Made by a program: the position numbers and the translations under genes. This document shows, piece by piece, positions 17,529 to 26,722 of a stretch of DNA of 64,000 bases. Positions within the stretch are counted from its first letter, which is position 1. Each line of letters opens with the position of its first letter. Source of the stretch: Bacillota bacterium (lineage in GTDB: Bacteria > Bacillota > Clostridia > Christensenellales > Christensenellaceae). The notes under the pieces are model-generated. The model saw only the letters and a program-made list of their open reading frames with translations, had not been told where the DNA came from and ran no database searches. The stretch lies in the NCBI GenBank assembly GCA_023393165.1, contig JAEWMJ010000004.1, positions 1 through 64,000 of the forward strand. The letters are read 5' to 3'.

Positions 17529-18230
17529 ATGGGAAACCTGGAAAAAATCCTTGACTTTGATACACCAACCATTACAAATGTTGTCGCTACATATCCTGGC
17601 AAACCAGATATCTGTATTGGCTTATATCATCCTTGGGAGGGAAAATGGTATACGGATCAATCAATCAAATGCATTTATCCCGAACACGGCAGAAGGTCAG
17701 GGTATGTTGTTACATGTGTATATGGCTTGCCGGATGAAGGTTATAACCGGATAAACTTTGTTGATCTTCTGAAAGCCATAGATAAAGCGCCAAAGCCTGT
17801 AATTTTAGCCCTAAAACAGAATTTTCCCGAAGCAATTAAAAAAAAGAATGGCCTTCTTGGCGGTAATATGATGACTGCTTTTAAATCGGTAGGAGTTGTT
17901 GGCGTAATTTCGGATGGCCCTTCCAGAGATGTCGACGAAATAAGGCCATTGCAGATGCAATATATGCTTACCGGTGTTTGTGCGGGTCATGGTGGTTTTG
18001 CCTTGCAGGCAATCAATGTTCCTGTGGAGATTTGCGGAATGGATACCGCTCCCGGGGAAATCATCCATATGGATGAAAACGGCGCTGTAAAATTTCCTGC
18101 TGAATACCTAGACGAAGTAATTGCCAGAGCCCAAAGACTCCAAGAAATTGAGGCAAATAAGCAGGCAGAAATGAGAAAAACAACCGATCCAGAAGAACTG
18201 GGGAGGATTATGAAGGGTGTGTACAAATAA
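17529..18230 (+). CDS. RraA-like protein (HMG aldolase / oxaloacetate decarboxylase family)
   Basis: The 233-residue protein belongs to the RraA/DlpA fold. The core GGNMMTAFKSVGVVGVISDG followed by PSRDVDEIR carries the Gly-rich loop and the Arg-Asp pair that bind the keto acid and a divalent metal in the aldolases of this family. Members act as 4-hydroxy-4-methyl-2-oxoglutarate aldolases or keto-acid decarboxylases, or inhibit RNase E. In this sugar-catabolic setting, a keto-acid aldolase or decarboxylase role is the better guess. It stands alone, 141 bases after alsK, with a GGGGGA ribosome binding site. Confidence 0.75.
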   Translation: MGNLEKILDFDTPTITNVVATYPGKPDICIGLYHPWEGKWYTDQSIKCIYPEHGRRSGYVVTCVYGLPDEGYNRINFVDLLKAIDKAPKPVILALKQNFPEAIKKKNGLLGGNMMTAFKSVGVVGVISDGPSRDVDEIRPLQMQYMLTGVCAGHGGFALQAINVPVEICGMDTAPGEIIHMDENGAVKFPAEYLDEVIARAQRLQEIEANKQAEMRKTTDPEELGRIMKGVYK

Positions 18231-18621
18231 ATTCGTTGCTAATTAAAGATAAATAAAAAAACATAAATATATAACTGAGGTGTAAATCTTCTAAAACTTA
18301 TTCAAGTTAGCAATAATTCACTAGCCGCATCAGCATCCGGCAAAAATTCTGAATTTAGCCGGAGTAATATTACCTATACTTCCCCGAAGGGATTCAGAAG
18401 AAAAGACATCAGGAGCGGAAGGGGCTTTGCTGGGATCACGCTGAAACCGGACAAACATTCTGAACGAGATGAGTGATTTGACAGGCGATACCAAAAAGAC
18501 GCTGGAAAGCAGTGCAACCGTGCTGATGTCGCTAAATATTCTTTTATGCCAGATATGAGAACTGACCGAAAACACAAACAGGTTATAAGTTCAAATGATA
18601 GGGGCAGATAAGGCTTGCCCG
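18231..18621. other. Gene-free gap between RraA-like and epimerase genes
   Basis: About 390 bases between convergent genes. Short frames without ribosome binding sites are present on both strands, and none matches a family I recognise. No clear rho-independent terminator is visible. Confidence 0.5.
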
Positions 18622-19299
18622 TCAGCCCAGCGCTGCGTTGATCTGTTCGACGCAGATGGCAAGAGCCTTGGCTGTGTCCAGATCCTTTCCGAACAGGCCG
18701 GTGGAGCCGACAATGAACTCTTCCGCGCCTGCATTATACAACGCCGCATAGTATTTTTCGTTACAGCAGCCGTCGCAGGCAACATCATAATGATAACCCC
18801 CTGTGGCCCGCCACTGCCTGGCTTCTTCGATTTTTCTCAGAGCGTTGGGGGCGAATGGCTGTGCGGCAAATCCGGGGTCTACTGTGTTGATTATAACGCG
18901 GTCAATGTATTCGATATACGGCTCGATGATGTCCAGCCTGGTGCCGGGATTGATAAAAAAACCCACTTTTTTGCTGCTGTTGTGGATCAGTTGGATCAGC
19001 CGCATGACCTGGCGGTTAACGACCTCGGGAGGAAGAATGATATACTCTGCTCCACTGTCAATACACAGCTGCACCAGTTCCGTATCTACGTTGTCTATAT
19101 AAAGGTGCGCCTCCATAGGGACGTCGGTAATGTTTTTTATGACCTCCATGAAGCAAGGGGCCAGAGACATGTTTCGCGCGTAATGCCAGTCGAGTATGTC
19201 GATATGAAAATAATCGGATTGCGGTGCGAGGATCCTGACCTCTTTTTCAATGTTCAGAAGGTCCATGCACATAAGCGATGGGGAAAGTTTGACTTTCAT
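18622..19299 (-). CDS. Second AlsE-like ribulose-phosphate-3-epimerase family protein
   Basis: A 225-residue paralogue of the epimerase at 15722-16399, equal in length. It shares KLSPSLMCMDLL, HIDILDWHYARNM, NTVDPGFAAQPF and GSTGLFGKD. The metal-binding His and Asp residues are kept. It should epimerise C3 of a ketose phosphate in locus 2. The start is ATG 19299 with GGAGG nine bases before it; the frame is open further but without support. It is the last gene of a leftward operon with a dehydrogenase-like gene (20-base gap) and a ribokinase-like gene. The true substrate may differ from allulose 6-phosphate. Confidence 0.85.
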   Translation of the reverse strand: MKVKLSPSLMCMDLLNIEKEVRILAPQSDYFHIDILDWHYARNMSLAPCFMEVIKNITDVPMEAHLYIDNVDTELVQLCIDSGAEYIILPPEVVNRQVMRLIQLIHNSSKKVGFFINPGTRLDIIEPYIEYIDRVIINTVDPGFAAQPFAPNALRKIEEARQWRATGGYHYDVACDGCCNEKYYAALYNAGAEEFIVGSTGLFGKDLDTAKALAICVEQINAALG

Positions 19300-19319
19300 A
19301 AATGTTGTCCTCCAAGTAT

Positions 19320-20183
19320 TTAAATAATGCCAAAATCGCGAAGACACCTTTCAAGCGCGGCATCGGTGTCGGTCCAGGTCATACCGAATGACGACGCTTT
19401 TTTGGTATTCAGCCGTATATCGCGATCATGATTTAAGTAGTGGGTTGTATCCTCTTCAAGAATTTCTGACAGCCGGGACTTTTGGCCCAGAAGAGTCAGA
19501 ATATGCCTGACCGTTTCGTAGCGGTTCAGGTGATTGGCCGCCCCCATATGATAGATGCCGTACGGTGCATTCATGAGCTTCGGTATATTTTCTAGCATAT
19601 CTTGCACATATGTCATTCCGCGGTATTCGTGGGGAGAAGCTATAATCTTTTTTCCATTGATGAGGGAGACGATAGTATCCCAGAGAATGCCGTAGGACAT
19701 ATGCGAATCCATTTCGGGCATACCGAACATCCAAGTAAGTCGCAAAATCCAAATCTCATCGGTTATTTCCAGCAAAAGTTTTTCAGCTTCCAGCTTATTT
19801 GCGCCATAAACGGTGTCGGGAACGGCCATATCCATCTCTGAATAGGGACCGCTTTCCGGGGTGCCGTTGAAAACCTGCTCGGTGCTGAGAAAAATCAGCT
19901 TTGCATGCCGACGTTTTGCAGCCCTGGCAACGTTGATACTGCCATCCACATTCACAGCATAAGCAATATCCGGATGGCTGTTGCAGAAGGCTGTCGAAGC
20001 AATAGCTGCGGCGTGTACGATGACATCCGGGTTCAGCGCGGAGATATATGCATCTACGCTGGGGCCCTCCGTGCAGTTGAGCTGTTGATGTCCAGGGGCG
20101 TCGATCTCCCACTCGCTCTTAAGAAACCGCGCAAGGCGGGAAGCAAAAAAGCCATGCCCGCCTGTGATCAGCATTCGATTCAT
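19320..20183 (-). CDS. RmlD-like NAD(P)-dependent sugar oxidoreductase (extended SDR)
   Basis: A 287-residue extended short-chain dehydrogenase. It has the nucleotide motif TGGHGFFASRLA at the N-terminus, the catalytic YGANK (Tyr-x3-Lys) and an LSTEQVFNG strand typical of the dTDP-4-dehydrorhamnose reductase (RmlD) group. No other nucleotide-sugar genes are present. It may act on a free or phosphorylated sugar instead of a dTDP sugar. Its start overlaps the ribokinase stop by four bases (ATGA), so the two are coupled. Confidence 0.8.
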   Translation of the reverse strand: MNRMLITGGHGFFASRLARFLKSEWEIDAPGHQQLNCTEGPSVDAYISALNPDVIVHAAAIASTAFCNSHPDIAYAVNVDGSINVARAAKRRHAKLIFLSTEQVFNGTPESGPYSEMDMAVPDTVYGANKLEAEKLLLEITDEIWILRLTWMFGMPEMDSHMSYGILWDTIVSLINGKKIIASPHEYRGMTYVQDMLENIPKLMNAPYGIYHMGAANHLNRYETVRHILTLLGQKSRLSEILEEDTTHYLNHDRDIRLNTKKASSFGMTWTDTDAALERCLRDFGII

Positions 20184-21118
20184 AATTTCACTCCTTTATC
20201 ACAAAGAAAACGGAAGATATGCTCGGCGTTTTGGATCGAGTTTTGAGCCCCGGCTGACATTGAGGTGAGCGCTCCGCAGGCACAACCGATTTTCATGCAG
20301 AGCTCAATCGGGTAATTCTTCAGAAGACCGTAAGCAAAGCCACCATGGAAAGAATCACCCGTAGCAGTCGTATCCACAGGGGTAATGGAAAAAGCAGGCA
20401 CATCAAATGATTCGCTACCATTGGAATAGAACGCACCCTTCTCGCCCATGGTAATACAGACATTTTTGACACCGCGATCAAGAAACCATGCAGCGTTTCT
20501 GGTTTTCCATTCTTTGATTGAGACTTCCGAGCGGATGCCTGTATACGCTTCGCTCTCAGTTTTGTTTGGCGTGATATAGTCCACTTGGGTCAGCACCTCT
20601 GAAGGAAGCGGTATGGCCGGTGCGGGGTTGAGAATGGTGATAACGCCTGCGGAATGGGCAAACTCCAATCCATAAACGAGTGCATCCAGATTAATCTCCG
20701 TTTGGGTGATGAAAACCCCGGCATTCTGGATTGCCGTGCGGTTTAGGTCGACTAGATCGCGACTGATACGCCGATTGGTCCCGGGCACATACACCAAGGT
20801 ATTATCGCCATTTTTGTCTATGTTAATTGCTGCACAGCCGGTACATTCTGTTTCGGAGATAGCGATATGGCTGCAATCGACATTTTTCTCGCGTAGGGAA
20901 GAGAGCGCATTGCTGCCTTGGAAGTCGTTGCCCACCTGGCCGATCAGAATGGTCGGAATCCCCAACTGAGCGCATTGTACTGCTTGGTTTGCACCTTTGC
21001 CTCCGGGAGACATATTGACTGAATCCCCGAGTACAGTTTCCCCTTTGACAGGCAGCCGTTCGGCGGAGGCAGTAATATCAATGTTGATGCTGCCTAAAAT
21101 GACGATATTGTCTTTCAT
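20180..21118 (-). CDS. PfkB family carbohydrate kinase (ribokinase-like)
   Basis: The 312-residue protein shows the ribokinase hallmarks. MSPGGKGANQAVQCAQLG is the sugar-binding PfkB motif 1, NPAPAIPLP lies in the middle, and DTTATGDSFHGGF is motif 2 with the catalytic Asp. It should phosphorylate a pentose or hexose at the terminal hydroxyl. I chose ATG 21118 because the family starts there (DNIVILGSINID) and AAAGGTGG lies 12 bases upstream; a Met four codons earlier would leave no spacing. It is the first gene of a leftward operon that diverges from the ABC importer. Confidence 0.88.
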   Translation of the reverse strand: MKDNIVILGSINIDITASAERLPVKGETVLGDSVNMSPGGKGANQAVQCAQLGIPTILIGQVGNDFQGSNALSSLREKNVDCSHIAISETECTGCAAINIDKNGDNTLVYVPGTNRRISRDLVDLNRTAIQNAGVFITQTEINLDALVYGLEFAHSAGVITILNPAPAIPLPSEVLTQVDYITPNKTESEAYTGIRSEVSIKEWKTRNAAWFLDRGVKNVCITMGEKGAFYSNGSESFDVPAFSITPVDTTATGDSFHGGFAYGLLKNYPIELCMKIGCACGALTSMSAGAQNSIQNAEHIFRFLCDKGVKL

Positions 21119-21180
21119 AATTTGTTTCATCCACCTTTGTTTAGTATGTGCCCTTGTGGCAGTGAAAGTATTAAAGTTTA

Positions 21181-21220
21181 AAACACAAATCAAAAGCATA
21201 AACACAAATTGTAAACACAA
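21181..21220. promoter_or_regulatory. Cluster of three AAACACAAA-type repeats before the leftward operon
   Basis: AAACACAAA at 21181-21189 and 21200-21208, and AAACACAAT at 21213-21221, lie just downstream of the predicted leftward start of transcription. Two more exact copies lie at the rightward promoter. They are good candidates for binding sites of the DeoR-type regulator encoded at 25749-26522. Confidence 0.6.
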
Positions 21221-21235
21221 TCATGTTACAAGCAT

Positions 21236-21264
21236 ATAATATATAGGTTCTATTGAAAAGTCAA
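21236..21264 (-). promoter_or_regulatory. Leftward promoter of the kinase-dehydrogenase-epimerase operon
   Basis: On the minus strand, TTGACT (21264-21259), a 17-base spacer and TATTAT (21241-21236) face the ribokinase-like gene. Three AAACACAAA-type repeats follow directly. Confidence 0.65.
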
Positions 21265-21366
21265 TAAGAAACTCAAGTAAAACGATCTTGGCAGAATAAG
21301 GGAAAACGCGGTTATAATACAAAAAAATAAGTGAATGCGATCAAATAAAAACGAGAAAAATATTTA

Positions 21367-21412
21367 TTGACAAAACACAAATATTCATATACACTACACT
21401 TGGAAACACAAA
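21367..21412 (+). promoter_or_regulatory. Rightward promoter of the sugar importer with two AAACACAAA repeats
   Basis: TTGACA (21367-21372), a 17-base spacer and TACACT (21390-21395). One AAACACAAA repeat (21373-21381) fills the first part of the spacer and another (21404-21412) lies at the expected transcription start, so a bound protein would block RNA polymerase. An untranslated leader of about 100 bases follows. Confidence 0.65.
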
Positions 21413-21511
21413 GTGGAATTCCAAATTCAATCCCATAAATCATAATAACAATAAAATATTTGGTTGGAAATTATGCGTTTCCAAGTATAACTTTTGGAGG
21501 AGGAAATAAGA

Positions 21512-22669
21512 ATGAAAAAGGTCATTTCACTGTTCCTGTTTGTAGTCATGGTTTTTGGCTTAACTGCCTGCGCCAACAACACTACACCCACAGGTACTAC
21601 AGCGGCAAGCACAGCTGCCGCAAGCACTGAGGCTGCGAGTACTGAAGCTGCAAGTACTGCTGCTGCAAGCGCTGCTGCCGCAACCTCGGAAGGAACCAGC
21701 TCGAGCAAAACTTATGTAAAGTATTGGGACGCGGAAGAGTCCCTTGGCGACATCCCGAATCCCGGCAAAGCGCTTAACATAGGCTTCACTGCAAAGGCTT
21801 TGGAGAACGAGTTCTGGAGAATGGAAAAGGAAGGCGCCGAAGCTGGAGCCAAGGCGTTAACTGATGCTGGCCTGAATGTTAAGATGACAGTTCAGGCGGC
21901 CGCCGGCGAGTCCGACCAGGAAGGACAGACTGCTGTTCTGAACTCGATGCTCAACGCAGGCTATGATGGCATTATGGTTGCGCCCATTTCCGACAGCAAC
22001 CTGACGGAAGCGCTGACTTCGGCATCGACGCAGGGCATCCCTGTGACCTATGTAAACGATAAGGACGCCAATGTAGACCTGCCGATAGTTGGAGCCGACC
22101 ATAAAGACACGGCAGAGATAGCAGCCGAGTGGATCGCTAAGAAGATTGGCGGTTCAGGAACAGTCGCCGTTGTTCAGGGCTTGCCCACTGCTGAGGCTGC
22201 TCGCCTGCGCACGGAGTGCTTTGTTGACTACATGAAAAAGAACTACCCGAACATCACTATTGTGGCAACCCAGAACGCTGACTGGGATCGGACTAAGGCT
22301 CAGGATGTGGCATCAACGATCCTGACACAGTATCCGGATCTGAATGCCTTCTATGCTAATAATGATACTATGGCTATGGGTGTTCTAGAAGCGGTAAAGG
22401 CTGCCAATTTGCTGGGCAAGTGCTTGGTCGTTGGAACCGACGGTACCTCCGAGGCCCTGAATTCCATTAAGGCTGGGGAATTGAGCGCAACGGTTAATGA
22501 CTTCCCGTATTATCAGTCACAGGTTGCTCTGGAGATGCTTGTCCGTAAAATAGCAGGGCAGGATGTGCCGAAATACATCTATTCTCCCCACGCTATTGTC
22601 GACTCAAGCAATAGCAACCAGTCTGATGAGGAAATCCTTGGTTGGAAAGGGTTCACAGTGGCTAAATAA
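21512..22669 (+). CDS. Sugar ABC transporter substrate-binding lipoprotein (locus 2)
   Basis: A 385-residue lipoprotein with a signal peptide ending in LTAC (C20). A low-complexity linker of Ala, Ser, Thr and Glu (about 28-62, with the unit AASTEAAST repeated) connects to a type I periplasmic-binding domain (YANNDTMAMGVLEAV). It is in the same group as the binding protein of locus 1 but clearly different in sequence, so it likely takes a different sugar. The start at ATG 21512 has GGAGGAGGAA upstream. A perfect 14-bp stem-loop follows the stop and separates it from the ATPase gene. Confidence 0.87.
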   Translation: MKKVISLFLFVVMVFGLTACANNTTPTGTTAASTAAASTEAASTEAASTAAASAAAATSEGTSSSKTYVKYWDAEESLGDIPNPGKALNIGFTAKALENEFWRMEKEGAEAGAKALTDAGLNVKMTVQAAAGESDQEGQTAVLNSMLNAGYDGIMVAPISDSNLTEALTSASTQGIPVTYVNDKDANVDLPIVGADHKDTAEIAAEWIAKKIGGSGTVAVVQGLPTAEAARLRTECFVDYMKKNYPNITIVATQNADWDRTKAQDVASTILTQYPDLNAFYANNDTMAMGVLEAVKAANLLGKCLVVGTDGTSEALNSIKAGELSATVNDFPYYQSQVALEMLVRKIAGQDVPKYIYSPHAIVDSSNSNQSDEEILGWKGFTVAK

Positions 22670-22686
22670 TTTTAAATTCCGTTTGG

Positions 22687-22720
22687 AAATTTTGGAGCAG
22701 TATATACTGCTCCAAAATTT
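22687..22720 (+). promoter_or_regulatory. Perfect 14-bp stem-loop after the binding-protein gene
   Basis: AAATTTTGGAGCAG (22687-22700), a TATATA loop and the exact inverse repeat (22707-22720), with no T-run beyond the stem. It occupies the same place as the stem-loop in locus 1 and likely protects the upstream mRNA or reduces read-through into the ATPase gene. Confidence 0.75.
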
Positions 22721-22822
22721 TACCGGTGCGGGATTGTTTGTGCGAAGCATTGAAGCCAGACTACTGATATGCAAATATAATATCGAATAATCAAATGAAT
22801 ATCTAAATAGAGGGAAATAACA

Positions 22823-24325
22823 ATGGAATCTATTATTGAGTTTCAGCACATAACCAAGGTGTTTCCTGGCCAAAAAGCTTTAGATGATGTATCGTTTTCT
22901 GTCAATAAGGGCGAGATTCATGCACTAATAGGCGAAAACGGCGCAGGAAAATCTACATTGCTGAATGTTCTTCACGGAGTATTCCCTCCGACCGAGGGAA
23001 AAGTCCTTATTAGCGGAAAAACGATGGAATGCAAGTCGCCTCTGGATGCAATGAAATATGGTGTTGTAAAGGTACCTCAGGAGATATGTGTTGTTCCAGA
23101 ACTAACTGTTGCTCAGAACATTATGCTGGGCAAAGAAATTCGTAAGGGAATCGTTCAAGATAAAAAGAAAATCGAAAGTGAAACCCAGAAGCTCTTAGAT
23201 ATGATCGGTTGCAATTTTGGTACCGATGAAAAGGTTAAAGATCTGTCAACCGGAAAAAAGCAGATGGTTCAGATAGCCAAGGCGTTACATACTAACGCTC
23301 AGGTGATTTCCTTTGATGAATCTACTTCGTCTTTGAGCGCAAAAGAGACGGAAACACTGTTTCATATTATTGAAAGCTTAAAAGAACGTGGGATTACCAT
23401 TTTGTATATCAGTCATAAAATGGATGAAATCTACCGGCTGTGTGATCGTGCAACAATTTTACGCGACGGAAAGTACATCACAACCGTCAATGTCAAGGAA
23501 ACCTCGGAGGATAATCTTGTCCGCTATATGATTGGCCGTGATGTCTCTATGTTTGCCACCAGGCATCAACCCTGTCGTGCGGATTACAGTCAGATCGTTC
23601 TTAAGGTCGACAATCTGTGTGGGGCGGCAGGTTTTAAAAATATCAGCTTTGAACTGCACAAGGGAGAAATTTTGGGGTTTTACGGACTCGTTGGCGCAAT
23701 GCGTACAGAGGTGATGCGCGGAATTTTTGGCGCGGATCCCTGTTATAGCGGAACGATACTTCACGAAGGCCGCCCAATGCCGCACCATAGATCGCCGGAT
23801 GCCATGATAAAAAACGGCATTGCCATGGTTACGGAAAACCGGAAGGAAGAGGGCTTTATAAAGACTTTTAACAACGCAGACAATATCGCCCTCGCGAGTA
23901 TCAAAAAATTTACATCGATGCATATGGTCAACCGGAAAAAAATTGCAGCCAATTCTGTATCGGTAGGCGCATCCGTCGGCCTGGTGCCGAACGCCCCGGA
24001 CTTCATGACATCCGCACTGTCCGGAGGCAACGCACAAAAGATCATACTTGCAAAGTGGCTGACCACGGATGCCGATATTTTAATTATGGATGAACCGACA
24101 AAAGGAATTGACATTGGCGCAAAGGCTGAGATTTATGCACTGATGGAGAAGATGGTTGCGTCGGGTAAGTCCATTATCATGGTGTCATCTGAATTATCAG
24201 AGATTATGGGAATCGCTGATCGCATTATTGTTATGCGTGAAGGCCAAATTACCGGGGTTATGGATAAGGCCGAATTTGCTGAAGATAAAATCGCATATTG
24301 CGCCGTTGTTGGAGGTCAGAAATGA
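22823..24325 (+). CDS. Sugar ABC transporter ATP-binding protein, double ABC domain (locus 2)
   Basis: The 500-residue protein has two ABC domains in the RbsA manner. The N-terminal half has Walker A GENGAGKST, but its signature is weak (LSTGKKQ) and its Walker B reads ISFDESTSS in place of the usual DEPT. The C-terminal half has a complete ALSGGNAQK signature and LIMDEPTKGID. One strong and one weaker ATP site is common in this family. The start is ATG 22823 with GAGGGA upstream. The stop overlaps the permease start (ATGA). Confidence 0.9.
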   Translation: MESIIEFQHITKVFPGQKALDDVSFSVNKGEIHALIGENGAGKSTLLNVLHGVFPPTEGKVLISGKTMECKSPLDAMKYGVVKVPQEICVVPELTVAQNIMLGKEIRKGIVQDKKKIESETQKLLDMIGCNFGTDEKVKDLSTGKKQMVQIAKALHTNAQVISFDESTSSLSAKETETLFHIIESLKERGITILYISHKMDEIYRLCDRATILRDGKYITTVNVKETSEDNLVRYMIGRDVSMFATRHQPCRADYSQIVLKVDNLCGAAGFKNISFELHKGEILGFYGLVGAMRTEVMRGIFGADPCYSGTILHEGRPMPHHRSPDAMIKNGIAMVTENRKEEGFIKTFNNADNIALASIKKFTSMHMVNRKKIAANSVSVGASVGLVPNAPDFMTSALSGGNAQKIILAKWLTTDADILIMDEPTKGIDIGAKAEIYALMEKMVASGKSIIMVSSELSEIMGIADRIIVMREGQITGVMDKAEFAEDKIAYCAVVGGQK

Positions 24326-25305
24326 AAAAAATATTTAAAGACAATTACCGTGAACTGAGTGTCGTAGTAGCGATTATCGCCATATTTGGCATTTTTAGCG
24401 TTTTGTCGCCATCGTTTTTTACTGCAAAGAATCTGAACGATATCTTGAATCAGTCGGTTATTTATGGCCTGATGGCCCTGGGAATTATGCTCCCCATTAT
24501 TACCGGAGGAATTGACCTTTCCATAGGTTCCATGCTGGCGTTGACCGGATGCACCGGCGCTTTGCTGGCATGTGCGAATGTTCCTACAGTTATTGTGATT
24601 ATAATCTGCCTTTTAGAAGGAATGATGTTGGGCGCTGTCAATGGAGTAGCAGTTGCCAAAATGAAGCTGCAGCCCTTCATTGCCACCTTGGGCACAATGC
24701 AGATATATCGCGGAGTGGCATATATTATTACCCAAGGTTATCCCGTTCTCGGTGTTCCCGATTCGTATACCGGCGCGGTGAATGCCAGTATCGGCTCCGT
24801 TCGGTTGCCACTCCTGCTTTTTCTCCTGGCTGGTGTGATTGTATTCTTTATCCTAAGGAAACTTCCGTTTGGCACCTATATTTATGCTATCGGCGGTAAT
24901 TCGGAAGCGTCCAGACTGTCGGGCATTCGTGTGGAACGTGTTACAATCATGACCTACGCCGTTGCAGCCATGTTTACGGCGTTGGCAGGCTTGATCCAGA
25001 TATCCAGACTGGGAACGGGGGACCCAACAACCGGCACCGGTTATGAAATGAATGCCATCGCCGCAGCTGCTATTGGTGGTACATCCATGATGGGAGGACG
25101 AGGCAGTGCTCACGGAGCAATGCTTGGCGCCATCCTTTTTGCCGGATTGAAGGTTGGACTGATTGTTTTGAATGTAAATACATATTACCAATACGTATTT
25201 ACCGGCGCTGTTGTCATAATCGCGGCGAGTATTGAGGTTATACAGAACAAGATATCCAGTAATCAAAGAAAGTCTGACTCCAAGGTGGAAAAAGCCGAAG
25301 CTTAG
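24322..25305 (+). CDS. Sugar ABC transporter permease (locus 2)
   Basis: A 327-residue membrane protein of the ribose/xylose permease family, with GGIDLSIGSMLALTG and AIAAAAIGGTSMMGGRGS. The start is ATG 24322, which overlaps the ATPase stop by four bases and has GGAGGT five bases upstream. It completes the importer; no second permease gene is present, so it likely forms a homodimer as in RbsC. Confidence 0.9.
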   Translation: MKKIFKDNYRELSVVVAIIAIFGIFSVLSPSFFTAKNLNDILNQSVIYGLMALGIMLPIITGGIDLSIGSMLALTGCTGALLACANVPTVIVIIICLLEGMMLGAVNGVAVAKMKLQPFIATLGTMQIYRGVAYIITQGYPVLGVPDSYTGAVNASIGSVRLPLLLFLLAGVIVFFILRKLPFGTYIYAIGGNSEASRLSGIRVERVTIMTYAVAAMFTALAGLIQISRLGTGDPTTGTGYEMNAIAAAAIGGTSMMGGRGSAHGAMLGAILFAGLKVGLIVLNVNTYYQYVFTGAVVIIAASIEVIQNKISSNQRKSDSKVEKAEA

Positions 25306-25748
25306 GACGAGGCCTAAGAGGCTAGGGTGATTTGCGGAATATTTTAGAGAATCTGGGAAGACAGATTGTAAGCCAAATGCTTTATGGAAAGCTTGAAGCT
25401 ACTGGCTATAGTTCGGCCTCTACAAGCACGCAATATGATTTCTTCAGAGGTAATAAGGTCCTGCTTTGGGAACTCTTCCATGTGGATATGTACTTCCAAG
25501 TTGTGTTTCTGCTGTGGAAACTGTAGAATGTGTTGGAAATACCAGCTTCCTCACTTTTGCCCAAACTAATGTCTAAATTGCATAGAGATAGTTTTTATGC
25601 TAATATGTAGCGGGAAGACCTGGTAAATTAAGAGCATCATCGCTGTTGGGTTTGCCCTTGCATAAGTACAGCATATTCCCCTTTTTAGGCTTTTATTTTT
25701 GCCTAAATGGGATACGCAATGGTGTTAATTTGGGAATGAGGTAACAAT
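25306..25748. other. Gap without a recognisable gene upstream of the DeoR gene
   Basis: About 440 bases. The minus strand of roughly 25320-25560 has a partly open, coding-like frame without a start or family match, so it may be the trace of a lost gene. No AAACACAAA operator is visible here. The DeoR gene may be expressed from a promoter of its own in the AT-rich stretch 25660-25740, but I see no clear -35/-10 pair. Confidence 0.4.
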
Positions 25749-26522
25749 ATGGAACACGTAAATTTGGGCTACAGATTAAATATGATATTGTCGTTGCTGG
25801 AGCAAAAAAACTTAGTGCCTGTTAAAGAACTAAAGGAATTGCTTGGCGTATCTTATGAAACAATCAGGAAAGATTTGATCACCTTAGAGCAAAATGGATT
25901 GATCTCAAGAAAGCATGGTGGTGCGGCGCTTAATAGAAATGCGGTGGACAATCTTGGAACCCCGCTGATACATACGGTTGAATCTCAGCTGGCCAGAGTG
26001 CAGATTGCAAAGGAGGCCGCAAAACAAATTACCACTCAGCCACATACGGTAGTAGGGCTGGATGTAGGCAACACGGTGCTGCACGTTGCCCGTATTTTGG
26101 CGGAACGTGCGGACCTTACGGTAGTTACAAATTCGCTGAGTATAGTGGATTTGTACTCCAGTTTGGGTAATGACAGGATATATTGTGTTGGCGGTGAACT
26201 GCGCAACTGGGATAACGGCCTTTACGGCGACTGGGCGATACAAAATTTGAAATCGGTATCGCTGAGCGCGGTGGTTTTAGGGACGCCAGGTCTGTCCCGA
26301 GAGGGGATCGGCGCGCTTTCCTATTACGACAAGGATATAAAACGTGTTTTAGTTGAGAAGGCAAAGACATGCATTGTGGTCGCCGACAGTTCTAAACTAG
26401 AGCGCACATCCTTTGTACAGGCAGTGCGTTGGGAAAAAATCGATATGCTGATCACCGATTCGGGGATCAAGGATGAAGATCGGAAGGCGATTGAAGAACA
26501 AACAAATGTAATTGTTGTATAA
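25749..26522 (+). CDS. DeoR family transcriptional regulator
   Basis: The 257-residue protein has an N-terminal winged helix-turn-helix (LKELLGVSYETIRKDLITLE, about 23-42). The rest is a DeoR sensor domain related to ribose-5-phosphate isomerase A (VVTNSLSIVDLYS, VVADSSKLERTSF). It should sense a sugar phosphate. It lies between the importer genes and the GRE operon of locus 2 and is the obvious candidate to bind the AAACACAAA repeats at the divergent promoters. It may also control the GRE operon that starts 200 bases downstream. Confidence 0.9.
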   Translation: MEHVNLGYRLNMILSLLEQKNLVPVKELKELLGVSYETIRKDLITLEQNGLISRKHGGAALNRNAVDNLGTPLIHTVESQLARVQIAKEAAKQITTQPHTVVGLDVGNTVLHVARILAERADLTVVTNSLSIVDLYSSLGNDRIYCVGGELRNWDNGLYGDWAIQNLKSVSLSAVVLGTPGLSREGIGALSYYDKDIKRVLVEKAKTCIVVADSSKLERTSFVQAVRWEKIDMLITDSGIKDEDRKAIEEQTNVIVV

Positions 26523-26722
26523 GGAATGCACAGATTGATCGCATTGGATGCATAGTGTATGATTTTACTGTTGGTTCCCCGAGATATGGGGTGCAGATGG
26601 TAGAAAAATCCGGACGGGTACCTGTTGCTGATTTGATCAGTGCTTCCTGATGGTTGATCGCAAGATCAGCATCATGATTCTGCGAAGAGTTTGCATGGCT
26701 TATTATTAAAGAGGTACCTGAA

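Noticed and set aside
21181..21412. AAACACAAA repeats as a CRISPR-like array
   Set aside because: The unit has nine bases, spacing is irregular and no cas genes are present. Promoter operators fit better.
21427..21708. Ala/Val/Leu-rich minus-strand frame
   Set aside because: It is the reverse of the Ala/Ser/Thr linker of the binding protein, so it is low-complexity antisense.
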